From Clostridia bacterium (lineage in GTDB: Bacteria > Bacillota_A > Clostridia > Oscillospirales > CAG-272): a stretch of 13,121 nt of DNA. The notes beneath the pieces are model-generated. The model was not told the DNA's origin. It made no database searches and worked only from the letters and a program-made list of their open reading frames with translations. Where the stretch lies: NCBI GenBank assembly GCA_017462145.1, contig JAFTRT010000026.1:1-13121 (forward strand), in the 5' to 3' direction. Shown in pieces: positions 1 through 6,933 of the stretch; within the stretch, counting starts at the first letter, position 1; each line of letters begins with the position of its first letter. The translations under genes were made by a program, and so were the position numbers.

Positions 1-613
1 GGTTTCCGACATACAAGACACCGCACGTCCAATTTGCTTCATCATTGTAATAGGCAGTGTTATAGAAAGCCAAATGGCCGATATCTGTTACACTGTTCGG
101 AATTGTTATTTCTTTCAAATACACACAATTATAGAATGCCTCGTAGTCTATGAGTGTCACTCCATCCGGAATCACAACGCTTTTCAACTGAACTTTGCCC
201 GGAAATGCAAGAAAACGAATGCCCGTCACGGTATCGCCATCAGGAGAAATAGACGGGATCACAAGTTCTGTATCGGTACAAGTGCCGATACCGCTGACAA
301 AGCAAGTACCATCACCATTGGAGGTAAAAACCAAGCCTTGACTTGGTTTGGGTGCCTCCTCGCCGCCCGTGTTTTCCTCTTCCCCACCGACAGGAGCGGT
401 GGTCTCTCCTCCGTTGGGGATCGTGATGGTCTCCCCGTTTGCGGGAGCGGTGGTCTCTCCTCCGTTGGGGATCGTGGTGGTCTCCCCGTTTGCGGGCGTG
501 GTGGTTTCATCCCCACCGTCGGTATCACCGCTTCCGTTACAGGAAGACAGCATAACAGCAAGCATAGCCAACGCCAACAGCCATGCGATTCCTTTTTTTG
601 CCGTGAAATTCAT
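1..613 (-). CDS. BspA-like leucine-rich-repeat lipoprotein, N-terminal part (continues past left edge)
   Basis: An open frame reads from ATG at 613 leftward to the window edge (204 codons, no stop), preceded by an AGGAGA ribosome site. Residues 1-25 form a lipoprotein signal (charged start, hydrophobic core, lipobox LSSC with Cys25), so the protein should be anchored to the outer face of the membrane. Residues 26-90 are a low-complexity Glu/Thr/Pro/Asn/Gly linker with a 17-residue tandem repeat. From about residue 128, motifs such as LKSVVIPDGVTLIDYEAF and LKEITIPNSVTDIGHLAF are typical of BspA/LRR_5 repeats, and the last visible residues (CGVLYVGN) also fit that family. BspA-like proteins are surface proteins often linked to adhesion. 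Substrate and full length are unknown because the gene is cut. Confidence 0.9.
   Translation of the reverse strand, partial: MNFTAKKGIAWLLALAMLAVMLSSCNGSGDTDGGDETTTPANGETTTIPNGGETTAPANGETITIPNGGETTAPVGGEEENTGGEEAPKPSQGLVFTSNGDGTCFVSGIGTCTDTELVIPSISPDGDTVTGIRFLAFPGKVQLKSVVIPDGVTLIDYEAFYNCVYLKEITIPNSVTDIGHLAFYNTAYYNDEANWTCGVLYVGN
383..508 (-). repeat. 51-bp in-frame tandem repeat coding the lipoprotein linker
   Basis: Two adjacent 51-bp units (458-508 and 407-457) and a 24-bp partial third (383-406) encode ETTTPANGETTTIPNGG, ETTAPANGETITIPNGG and ETTAPVGG. The units differ at only a few bases. They lie in the flexible linker between the lipid-anchored Cys and the LRR domain, so changes in copy number would alter spacer length without shifting the frame. 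Confidence 0.85.
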
Positions 614-776
614 AGGTCATTCTCCTTTTGTTTCTTGCTGCCCACAAACGAGGCAACCGTAATTGAGGTTAGAATAGCACAGCTTTACGACCCCTTCGTT
701 TTGGAATTGTGAATACAAAAAAAAAAAAAACGAACAAATTGTTAATTTTTGAAGTTTGACGCACCCAGGACGCAAA

Positions 777-831
777 GGACGCATTTGCGGGAGCTTTCTT
801 TCAAGAAAGCCCCCACACCCCAAAGAACTTT
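777..831 (-). repeat. Intergenic hairpin repeat, copy A
   Basis: Read on the minus strand it begins AAAGTTCTTTGGGGTGTGG and leads into an inverted repeat (GCTTTCTT at 793-800 with AAGAAAGC at 803-810). It matches copy B at 920-974 over the AAAG-TCTTTGG-GG-TTGG start and the CTTTCTT stem side, but lies in the opposite orientation. This is probably a dispersed palindromic element. No coding or terminator role is evident, since there is no T-tract. Confidence 0.55.
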
Positions 832-919
832 ATAAATTTTTTTGTGATAGAAAAAGCACTGTCCTTTTCGTTTGGCTTCTATGCCAAACAATGGGCGCAC
901 CGCTTATCCCCTTTTTGTG

Positions 920-974
920 AAAGTCTTTGGAGGTTTGGAACCTTTCTTCTTAGAAAGGTTCCAAGCCCCCCCTC
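920..974 (+). repeat. Intergenic hairpin repeat, copy B
   Basis: It starts AAAGTCTTTGGAGGTTTGG and contains a perfect 13-bp stem (935-947 paired with 952-964, loop TCTT), followed by a C-run. It is related to copy A in inverted orientation and ends just before the cca promoter. The C-run rather than a T-run after the stem argues against an intrinsic terminator on this strand. Confidence 0.6.
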
Positions 975-987
975 CGCCGCTTCTCTC

Positions 988-1016
988 TTGACATCTCGGG
1001 CAAAAGCGGGTATAAT
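988..1016 (+). promoter_or_regulatory. Sigma-A promoter of the cca operon
   Basis: Perfect consensus: TTGACA at 988-993, a 17-bp spacer and TATAAT at 1011-1016. Transcription should start near 1023, leaving a leader of about 30 bases before the cca start. Confidence 0.95.
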
Positions 1017-1051
1017 AGAAACAGAAAACGAAGCAAGCAGGAGGTGAGGTC

Positions 1052-2224
1052 ATGGAATATCCATCTTGGTTAGAGCCGTTATTGGAGCGTTTTGCCCGTG
1101 CGGAAGAAGAGATCTATCTGGTTGGCGGCTGTGTTCGGGATTTCCTGTTGGGCAACACACCCCACGATTTTGACCTAACCACCTCTGCGCTTCCCCAACA
1201 GACGGCTCGCATCTGCGAGGGCTACCGTGTCATCGAAACGGGAATCCGCCACGGTACGGTGACGGTGATAGCCCAAGGACATCCCGTAGAGATCACCACC
1301 TTCCGCATCGACGGGACCTACTCGGATGCCCGCCGTCCCGACAGCGTTCGATTCACCCGATGCCTTGCCGACGACCTCTCCCGACGGGATTTTACCGTCA
1401 ATGCCATGGCCTATCATCCATCCTGCGGTGTCGTGGATCTGTTTGGCGGCAGAGAGGATCTGCAGAACCGATGCATCCGAACGGTGGGGGATCCTTGCTT
1501 GCGATTTGACGAGGATGCCCTGCGTATCCTCCGTGCATTTCGATTTGCCGCCCGTCTGGGCTTCACCATTCACCCCAAAACCTTGGAGGGAGCGGCTGTC
1601 AAGGGTGACAAGCTGGCTCTCATCGCCAAAGAGCGTATCGCATCGGAGTTTTTTGGACTATTGCTCGCTCCCGATCCCGCTCCCTCTCTTCGCCTGATGG
1701 CAGAGCACGGAATCCTGTCCCGGATCACCGACGGGATTCTGCCATCGGAACAGGGCTTAACGCTGCTGTCACAAGCACCTGCCAACACGGACGCTCGCCT
1801 GGGGCTTCTGTTTGCAGACGAGGAAGAGGACACACTCCGCACACTTCTGCGCCGTCTCAAATGCTCCAACCGCTGTATCAGCGGTGCCTTGGCCGTACGG
1901 CGAGGGGCATCCCTCTCGGTCCATTCCCCCAAGGATATTGGCCGATTCCGTGCGGCCACGGGAGAATACGCCGCCGATGGATTGGCCGTCTCGATTCTGC
2001 GAGGACGGTCGCCTCAGCAGGCCGAGCGTTGGCTTCGGGAGAGCCGTGCCCCCCACTGCATTGCGGATCTGGCCGTGACCGGAAAGGATCTGATGGCATT
2101 GGGATGTTCGGGCAAAGAGATCGGACAAATCTTGACGGAATTATTGGATACCGTTTTGGAGCACCCGGAGCAAAACCAAAAAGAGGTTTTGCTTGCTTTG
2201 GCACGGGCCGCAAGGAATAAATGA
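1052..2224 (+). CDS. cca: CCA tRNA nucleotidyltransferase (class II)
   Basis: Predicted to add or repair the 3' CCA end of tRNAs from CTP and ATP in the cytoplasm. The 390-aa product has the class II nucleotidyltransferase motifs in order: LVGGCVRDFLLG (23-34), the catalytic acidic pair in HDFDLTT (Asp39, Asp41), the TTFRIDG and RPDSVRFT strands, RRDFTVNAMA (111-120), and DEDALRILRAFRFAARLGF (153-171) with the EDxxRxxR nucleotide-selecting motif. The C-terminal half is divergent and I see no HD phosphohydrolase motif. AGGAGGTGAG lies just before ATG 1052. It is first in an operon with ruvX, whose start lies 19 bases past its stop. A poly(A) polymerase or a split CC/A-adding activity cannot be excluded from sequence alone. 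Confidence 0.93.
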   Translation: MEYPSWLEPLLERFARAEEEIYLVGGCVRDFLLGNTPHDFDLTTSALPQQTARICEGYRVIETGIRHGTVTVIAQGHPVEITTFRIDGTYSDARRPDSVRFTRCLADDLSRRDFTVNAMAYHPSCGVVDLFGGREDLQNRCIRTVGDPCLRFDEDALRILRAFRFAARLGFTIHPKTLEGAAVKGDKLALIAKERIASEFFGLLLAPDPAPSLRLMAEHGILSRITDGILPSEQGLTLLSQAPANTDARLGLLFADEEEDTLRTLLRRLKCSNRCISGALAVRRGASLSVHSPKDIGRFRAATGEYAADGLAVSILRGRSPQQAERWLRESRAPHCIADLAVTGKDLMALGCSGKEIGQILTELLDTVLEHPEQNQKEVLLALARAARNK

Positions 2225-2243
2225 AAAGGAACCGGATTACACT

Positions 2244-2711
2244 ATGATAAGCGAATTACATCAATTGGCCCGAACGGCAGGAAAGCTGTTGGCCGTGGAC
2301 TTTGGAGATACCAGAACGGGATTAGCCGTATCCGATCCCTCCCGTCTGTTGGCATCGGGAATCGGATATATCAGCCCCGGCGGCATTGAAAAGACCGCCG
2401 ATGCCACAGCGGAAGCGGCACGGGAACAGCGTGTCGTTGGCATTGTGGTGGGTCTTCCCGTCAACATGGACGGAAGTGAGGGCGATCGTGCCCGACGTTG
2501 CCGCAAATTTGCCGATCTGCTGGCGGAGCGCACACAGCTTCCCGTGGCAATGTTTGACGAACGAATGACCACCATGACCGCCTCCCGCTATCTCAACGAA
2601 ACAGGAACCAGAGGAAAGAAGCGAAAGGGCGTGATCGACACCCTGTCTGCCCAGATCATTCTTCAAAATTCTTTGGATCGCCTCCGCTATCTGTCCGAAA
2701 GGAGCAACTGA
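2244..2711 (+). CDS. ruvX: RuvX/YqgF family pre-16S rRNA nuclease (putative Holliday junction resolvase)
   Basis: RNase H-fold protein of 155 aa, slightly longer than the usual ~140. Visible motifs are LLAVDFGDTRTGLAVSD (Asp19), GLPVNMDGSEG (70-80), FDERMTT (Glu106) and the C-terminal acid in IDTLSAQIIL (Asp132), which together form the expected active site. In E. coli YqgF takes part in 16S rRNA 5' maturation; a resolvase role is also proposed. ATG 2244 is preferred because conservation begins soon after it. The frame stays open upstream to a TTG at 2193 inside cca, but that extension resembles nothing. The Shine-Dalgarno is modest (AAAGGA about 14 bases upstream, or GGA at closer range), so coupling to cca translation is likely. 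Confidence 0.93.
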   Translation: MISELHQLARTAGKLLAVDFGDTRTGLAVSDPSRLLASGIGYISPGGIEKTADATAEAAREQRVVGIVVGLPVNMDGSEGDRARRCRKFADLLAERTQLPVAMFDERMTTMTASRYLNETGTRGKKRKGVIDTLSAQIILQNSLDRLRYLSERSN

Positions 2712-2918
2712 ATGAATACCCGCAAGACCCCATCCCCCAAGCTTCCCAAAAATTGCGAAACCTGTGAATTTTACGACTACGACGAGGAGCTGGACGCCTA
2801 CATATGTGACGTCCGCTTGGACGAGGACGAGATGGTGGATTTTTTGGGACGAAACACCGCAAGCTGTCCCTACTATCGCTATTACGACGAATACAAGAGC
2901 GTACAAAAGCAGATCTGA
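2712..2918 (+). CDS. Small four-cysteine protein (DUF6472-like)
   Basis: 68-aa acidic protein whose ATG directly follows the ruvX stop codon, with AAAGGAG seven bases upstream, so the two are translationally coupled. Cys15 and Cys18 (CETC), Cys32 (YICDV) and Cys52 (SCPYY) form a C-x2-C...C...C pattern that could hold a zinc or iron ion. Many Asp/Glu and Tyr residues surround it. The pattern fits the uncharacterised DUF6472 family of Clostridia, from memory. No signal peptide or membrane segment is seen. Function is unknown; the position after ruvX and before a DUF2974 hydrolase suggests only co-expression with RNA housekeeping genes. Confidence 0.85.
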   Translation: MNTRKTPSPKLPKNCETCEFYDYDEELDAYICDVRLDEDEMVDFLGRNTASCPYYRYYDEYKSVQKQI

Positions 2919-2943
2919 TACCACACAAGCGAAAGGAGCCTGC

Positions 2944-4092
2944 ATGGCAACCGTTTTTGATTATCTGGATTGGAGAGGCGACCTGTCCTTTACACAGAGC
3001 GACGTCAACGAAGTGGATAATCTCATTTTTTCTCTCCTTTGCTACCTTCCCTTTGATGAGATCCTGACCCCACACACGGATAAGCGGCCGCTTTCTCTGT
3101 TGGCCGTGGCCAGACAATACCTACGAGCCTATCGAGATCGTCCCACCAAACTTGGGCTGATCCTGCCGCCGCAAACCGTCACCCTATTGGCCAAGGCGGC
3201 AAAATGTCCTCGCTTTGCCAAGGTACGGATGCGAAGCTATGTCAACGACCTCTCTCCCGAGGAAGAGCGGCAATTTTCCGCCGTTACCTATCTGTTGGAC
3301 AACGGAAAGAGCTTTGTTGCCTTTCGAGGCACCGATGACACGCTCATCGGCTGGAAGGAAAGCTTCAGCATGAGCTTTTTGCATCCCGTCCCCGCACAAA
3401 CCGCTGCTGCCCGCTATTTGAATCAAGTGGCCAAGCAGACCGACGGCTCTTTGATTTTGGGCGGTCACAGCAAAGGAGGAAATTTGGCGGTTTATGCCGC
3501 CGTACAAGCAGAGGAAGGAATTGAGAAGCGGATCGAACGGGTCTATAACAACGACGGCCCCGGATTTACTGCCGATTTTCTTCGCAGTGAGAACTACCAA
3601 GCCCTACGGGAGCGAGTTTGTACCATCATTCCCCAAAGCTCGGTCGTCGGTATGCTGTTGGAGCACGAGGATCGCTACGATGTGATCAAAAGCACCGCCA
3701 ACGGCTTGCTGCAGCACAACGGCTTTTCCTGGGAGGTACTGGGAGCCTCCTTTCTCCATTTGGATACGGTCACCGAGGAAAGCCGTTCCATTGACCGAAG
3801 CGTAAAAAAATGGCTGTCTCAACTGGATTCGGAGCGGCGGCAGAGCATCATCGACTCCATTTTTGATAAGTTAGCCGCCGAAAATGCCCAAACCTTGACC
3901 GATTTGGGCAACGATAAGCTCAAGTTGCTTCGGGTTTGGAATCAGCTGGATCCGGAAGCCCGTAATATGTTCAAAAAATTCATTTCCCTGTTCGTCAAGG
4001 AAAGCGCACGTCTGCGCAAGAAGAGTGAAGAGATGGCAAAGAGAAACGAGCTTCCCACGGGGAAAAAAGCGACGCCATCTTCTCCCAAGTAA
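2944..4092 (+). CDS. DUF2974 (Mbeg1-like) alpha/beta-hydrolase
   Basis: 382-aa protein with a GGHSKGGNLAVYAA nucleophile elbow (Ser176). Ahead of it lies FVAFRGTDDTLIGWKE, the lipase-class-3-like oxyanion-side motif of the DUF2974/Mbeg1 family. Candidate acid and base are Asp204 (YNNDGPGF) and His272 (SFLHLDTV); the triad assignment is inference. The last ~80 residues are helical and highly charged, ending in a Lys/Ser/Pro tail. No signal peptide is present, so it should be cytoplasmic. ATG 2944 is chosen because AAAGGAG sits six bases upstream; the frame is open further upstream but overlaps the preceding gene. It is last in the cca operon. Substrate is unknown; a lipid or acyl esterase activity would fit the fold. 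Confidence 0.88.
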   Translation: MATVFDYLDWRGDLSFTQSDVNEVDNLIFSLLCYLPFDEILTPHTDKRPLSLLAVARQYLRAYRDRPTKLGLILPPQTVTLLAKAAKCPRFAKVRMRSYVNDLSPEEERQFSAVTYLLDNGKSFVAFRGTDDTLIGWKESFSMSFLHPVPAQTAAARYLNQVAKQTDGSLILGGHSKGGNLAVYAAVQAEEGIEKRIERVYNNDGPGFTADFLRSENYQALRERVCTIIPQSSVVGMLLEHEDRYDVIKSTANGLLQHNGFSWEVLGASFLHLDTVTEESRSIDRSVKKWLSQLDSERRQSIIDSIFDKLAAENAQTLTDLGNDKLKLLRVWNQLDPEARNMFKKFISLFVKESARLRKKSEEMAKRNELPTGKKATPSSPK

Positions 4093-4110
4093 ACCGATCT
4101 CACCCGATGA

Positions 4111-4146
4111 AAAGCCGTTTCCGCTCAAGCGGAAACGGCTTTTTTT
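4111..4146 (+). terminator. Intrinsic terminator of the cca operon
   Basis: 14-bp perfect stem (4111-4124 with 4129-4142), TCAA loop, T-run to 4146. It lies 18 bases after the DUF2974 stop. Confidence 0.95.
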
Positions 4147-4157
4147 GCCAACAAGAA

Positions 4158-4186
4158 TTGACAAGAGCACCGCTTTGTGCTATACT
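4158..4186 (+). promoter_or_regulatory. Sigma-A promoter of the GT80-like lipoprotein gene
   Basis: TTGACA at 4158-4163, 17-bp spacer, TATACT at 4181-4186 with an extended TGTGC before the -10. It follows the upstream terminator directly, so the next gene is an independent unit. Confidence 0.93.
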
Positions 4187-4228
4187 GAATTTGGAATTCT
4201 TGAAAATTTAGCAAAAACGGAGGCATTT

Positions 4229-6175
4229 ATGAAAGGTTCTGTTCGGCTTCTTGCCCTTTTGTTGGCTCTCGTCATGTTGGCAGCCACCGCTTGCTCCACT
4301 GGCGGCGCAGACGATCCCAATACCGAAACCACAACCCCCTCTCAGGAAAACGAGACCACCACTCCCCCCACCAATTCGGAGGGGGAAACCACACTGCCAC
4401 CCCCTTCCGAGGATCCAAATCCTCCCGCCGACGAGCCGGTCTCCTATAATATCATCTATACACTGGCTACCATTCCTCCCGTTTTGGCTGCACTGGCCTC
4501 GATTGAAAACGGTGACGAGACCTATGCCTTTATCGAACGGGGCAAGACCTACAGCGGCATTGAAAGTCTGGATCATTTTCACAACGTGGGCTTTGACGTC
4601 ACCGATAACAAGAGCAGCGGATTCCTCAACTCGGAATTCAATCTGATGGTCGCTAAGATCAAGGAGCTGGATGAAGCATCCAACGGAAAGGCCTTTTTCC
4701 GCTTCTACATTCAGGACGGAACCGCCCTGCGAGGAGCGGCTTTGGCCGCCAATGCAGGCATTCCTGCCGATCGCTTCCACGTTTATATGTGTGAGGACGG
4801 AACGGGGGCATACACCGCACTGCGCAACACGTATATCCGAAACAAAACCGTCAGCGACACCGCAGACGAGCCCTACGATACCTATGCCCAAAAGGTGGCC
4901 GATGCCAAAACCGCCTTTGAAACGGTGATGGGAAAGACCGACAACAAAAATAACGATTCCCTTTTGGTCTATAACATCGGACGTGCCTATGCCTTGGCCG
5001 CCTTGGATAATTTCACCTATTGGCTCCAGGACGAGACCACCGTCATCAACATTCTTAAGGAAACGGGAGATACCCCCACCAAGCTTCTCTCCTGCTTTGG
5101 CGCAGAGGGCTATACGGACACCGTAGAGTATTCTCTCAGTCTGCAATATCAGAAGATCTCCCAGGGCGTAGCGGCTCTCAGCGAAACGCAACGGGCTGAA
5201 TATCTGACATTGATGTACGGTCAATACTATGAAGACACTTACGCCGCACTGACCCGTACGCAACGGGCAGGCGAGGCCGCCCCTGCACAAAAGCTGGTCT
5301 ATATCGGCACACGGCACGGCGGTTATCCCAAACTGGCCTCCAATGAGGCCTACGGCATCGGCGGACTCCCCTCCACCGCAACCTTCCCCGCTACCTATAA
5401 CGCCCTGCCCGACAAGTATAAATGCTCGCTCCTCTTCCCCGAGGAGAGCGACTATGCTGCCTTCCTCTCGGTGCTCAACGATGCCCAAAATTATACCGAG
5501 GAGCTGGATGCGGACGTAAAGCGTCAGGTACAAATTGCTTGCTTCAACCTGTATATCGACTACATCTACAATTTGAAGCTGACCTACGCCCTGTACGGCG
5601 AGGACTACGATCTCATTATGAAGGGACATCCCCGTGAGGTCATCGGAAGCTGGGCCGAGTGGAACAACCGCTACTCGGTTTCCTACGGTGAGGATCAAAC
5701 ATACGTATATGATAAGCTGTTGGATGCCGCTTTGCTGTCCTTCCATCACTCCGATTCGGTAGGCAAGTACATCGGTATGGTTCCCTACGGAACCGCCGCC
5801 GAGAATCTTGCTTATCTGGGAGCGGACATCTCCATCTGCGGCCTCCCCTCTTCCACCTACAGCGGTTATGATACCGATGTGGATGTGCTCTTTGTCCTGG
5901 CCGCCACCAATCAGACCATTGATGATGTGGATTCCCAGGTAAAAGAACGCTACGAAGCAGGAAATCTGCTGTATACCGATGAGAACGGCGAACAGCAAAC
6001 CACCGTATTTTACAACTTGGGTAACATCTATAAAGCCCTTGCCGTACTGTATGAGGCAAACGGCGAGGATGAGCTGGCCGAACAGTTTGAAGTCCTCTTC
6101 GACACGTGGCTCACCGCCAACCGTGCAGGCGCTTCTGACATTGATGACCAGGGCTTTGCCGTAACCACCCCATAA
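4229..6175 (+). CDS. Lipoprotein with GT80-type sialyltransferase motifs
   Basis: 648 aa; ATG 4229 follows ACGGAGG. Residues 1-22 form a lipoprotein signal (LAATAC, Cys22); 23-72 are a Thr/Glu/Pro linker. The rest resembles GT-B bacterial sialyltransferases of CAZy GT80 (Photobacterium and Pasteurella enzymes), recalled from memory. An early IIYTLATIPPVLAAL strand parallels their IDHASLPSL region. EDGTGAY (Glu189-Asp190-Gly191) fits the D/E-D/E-G motif, DYDLIMKGHP (465-468) the KGHP motif, and Glu525 plus Ser541-Ser542 (LPSSTY) the nucleotide-binding Glu and SS motif; the 16-residue Glu-to-SS gap is close to the 17 I recall in Pasteurella PmST1. Between EDG and KGHP it is about 100 residues longer than PmST1. 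It would transfer a sugar, perhaps sialic acid from CMP-sialic acid, at the cell surface. Donor and acceptor are unknown, and it stands alone between its own promoter and terminator. Confidence 0.72.
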   Translation: MKGSVRLLALLLALVMLAATACSTGGADDPNTETTTPSQENETTTPPTNSEGETTLPPPSEDPNPPADEPVSYNIIYTLATIPPVLAALASIENGDETYAFIERGKTYSGIESLDHFHNVGFDVTDNKSSGFLNSEFNLMVAKIKELDEASNGKAFFRFYIQDGTALRGAALAANAGIPADRFHVYMCEDGTGAYTALRNTYIRNKTVSDTADEPYDTYAQKVADAKTAFETVMGKTDNKNNDSLLVYNIGRAYALAALDNFTYWLQDETTVINILKETGDTPTKLLSCFGAEGYTDTVEYSLSLQYQKISQGVAALSETQRAEYLTLMYGQYYEDTYAALTRTQRAGEAAPAQKLVYIGTRHGGYPKLASNEAYGIGGLPSTATFPATYNALPDKYKCSLLFPEESDYAAFLSVLNDAQNYTEELDADVKRQVQIACFNLYIDYIYNLKLTYALYGEDYDLIMKGHPREVIGSWAEWNNRYSVSYGEDQTYVYDKLLDAALLSFHHSDSVGKYIGMVPYGTAAENLAYLGADISICGLPSSTYSGYDTDVDVLFVLAATNQTIDDVDSQVKERYEAGNLLYTDENGEQQTTVFYNLGNIYKALAVLYEANGEDELAEQFEVLFDTWLTANRAGASDIDDQGFAVTTP

Positions 6176-6183
6176 AAGACTTG

Positions 6184-6221
6184 GATGGGTCTGCTCTTGA
6201 GAGAGCAGACCCATCTTTTTT
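6184..6221 (+). terminator. Intrinsic terminator after the GT80-like gene
   Basis: 14-bp perfect stem (6184-6197 with 6202-6215), TGAG loop and a 6-T run, eight bases past the stop codon. Confidence 0.95.
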
Positions 6222-6232
6222 CTGCCCTGTTC

Positions 6233-6261
6233 TTGCAAAACGAACCAAACAATGGTATAAT
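6233..6261 (+). promoter_or_regulatory. Sigma-A promoter of the YgjP-like/hydrolase operon
   Basis: TTGCAA at 6233-6238, 17-bp spacer, TATAAT at 6256-6261 with an extended TGG just before the -10. Confidence 0.9.
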
Positions 6262-6297
6262 AACCGTAGAACGATACCCAAGAAGGGAGTGACCCTC

Positions 6298-6933
6298 GTG
6301 AACAAACCATTGGGATCTGCCCTCCCCTTTTCACAGCGGATGCCGCAGGAGGAGGACGTCCTCCGCTACACCGTGATCCGAAGTGACCGCAAGACCCTTT
6401 CCTTGCAGTGGAAGCAAGGAACGCTGACCGTCCGTGCCCCTCGGTTTGTCAGCGACGGAGAAATCGACGACTTTGTCAATCGACATCGCTCCTGGATTTT
6501 GCGGCAAGCCAAGCGTCAGCAAATCACCGATCTCCTGCCGCCCCTGTCGGAGGAGGAGCTTCGCTCCTTGACCAAACAGGCACGCATCGTCTTTGCCGAG
6601 CGTGTGCAATCTTATGCCGCCCTCATGGGTGTGACGTACGGACGGATCACCATTCGCCATCAGCGAACCCGTTGGGGAAGCTGTTCGCCCAATGGAAATC
6701 TGAATTTCAACTGCCTGCTCCTGCTGGCACCCCCGGAGGTGTTGGACAGCGTGGTGGTTCACGAGCTGTGCCACCGCAAGCACATGAATCACTCGGACCG
6801 TTTTTACCGAGAGCTGTTTCAGGTCTATCCCCAATATTCCATCCGGCACAATTGGCTGAAGCAACACGGAAGCGAGCTTCTCGCTCGGCTTCCCATCCAA
6901 AAGAATCCACCCCAAAAAGGAGAGAGAACATGA
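6298..6933 (+). CDS. YgjP-like (DUF45, M48-type) zinc metalloprotease
   Basis: 211-aa soluble protein with the YgjP/DUF45 layout: a beta-rich start (RYTVIRSDRKTLSLQW), a VRAP strand followed by a helix with WILRQAKRQ, the family signature RTRWGSCSPNGNLNFN, and the zinc site HELCHRKHMNHSDRF. His155 and His159 are the expected zinc ligands with Glu156 as the base; His165 is the likely third ligand. GTG 6298 is the preferred start because AAGGGAGTGA lies about eight bases upstream and the promoter fits; ATG 6340 is an alternative. It overlaps the following gene by four bases (ATGA), so the two are translationally coupled. Physiological substrates of this family are poorly known. Confidence 0.9.
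   Translation: MNKPLGSALPFSQRMPQEEDVLRYTVIRSDRKTLSLQWKQGTLTVRAPRFVSDGEIDDFVNRHRSWILRQAKRQQITDLLPPLSEEELRSLTKQARIVFAERVQSYAALMGVTYGRITIRHQRTRWGSCSPNGNLNFNCLLLLAPPEVLDSVVVHELCHRKHMNHSDRFYRELFQVYPQYSIRHNWLKQHGSELLARLPIQKNPPQKGERT

Larger units (their letters stand above)
614..1051. other. 438-bp intergenic region between divergent genes
   Basis: No convincing gene. From left to right it holds the ribosome site of the leftward lipoprotein, a 14-A run at 717-730, a hairpin-bearing repeat (777-831), a 7-bp-stem inverted repeat GTTTGGC/GCCAAAC (870-889), a second related hairpin repeat (920-974), and the cca promoter. An open frame at 844-1047 runs through the repeats and has no plausible product. 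For the leftward gene only a weak extended -10 (TGCTATTCT, complement of about 671-679) was seen, without a good -35. Confidence 0.7.

Noticed and set aside
383..508. CRISPR array
   Set aside because: The 51-bp units are adjacent without spacers and lie in frame inside a coding region.
844..1047. 67-codon ORF upstream of cca
   Set aside because: It runs through hairpin repeats and the cca promoter, has no ribosome site and no family likeness.
4208..6334. 708-codon open frame antisense to the GT80-like gene
   Set aside because: It is a shadow of codon bias in the plus-strand gene: no ribosome site, low-complexity Gly/Ile/Val composition and no recognisable domain. The plus-strand gene has promoter, signal peptide, motifs and terminator.
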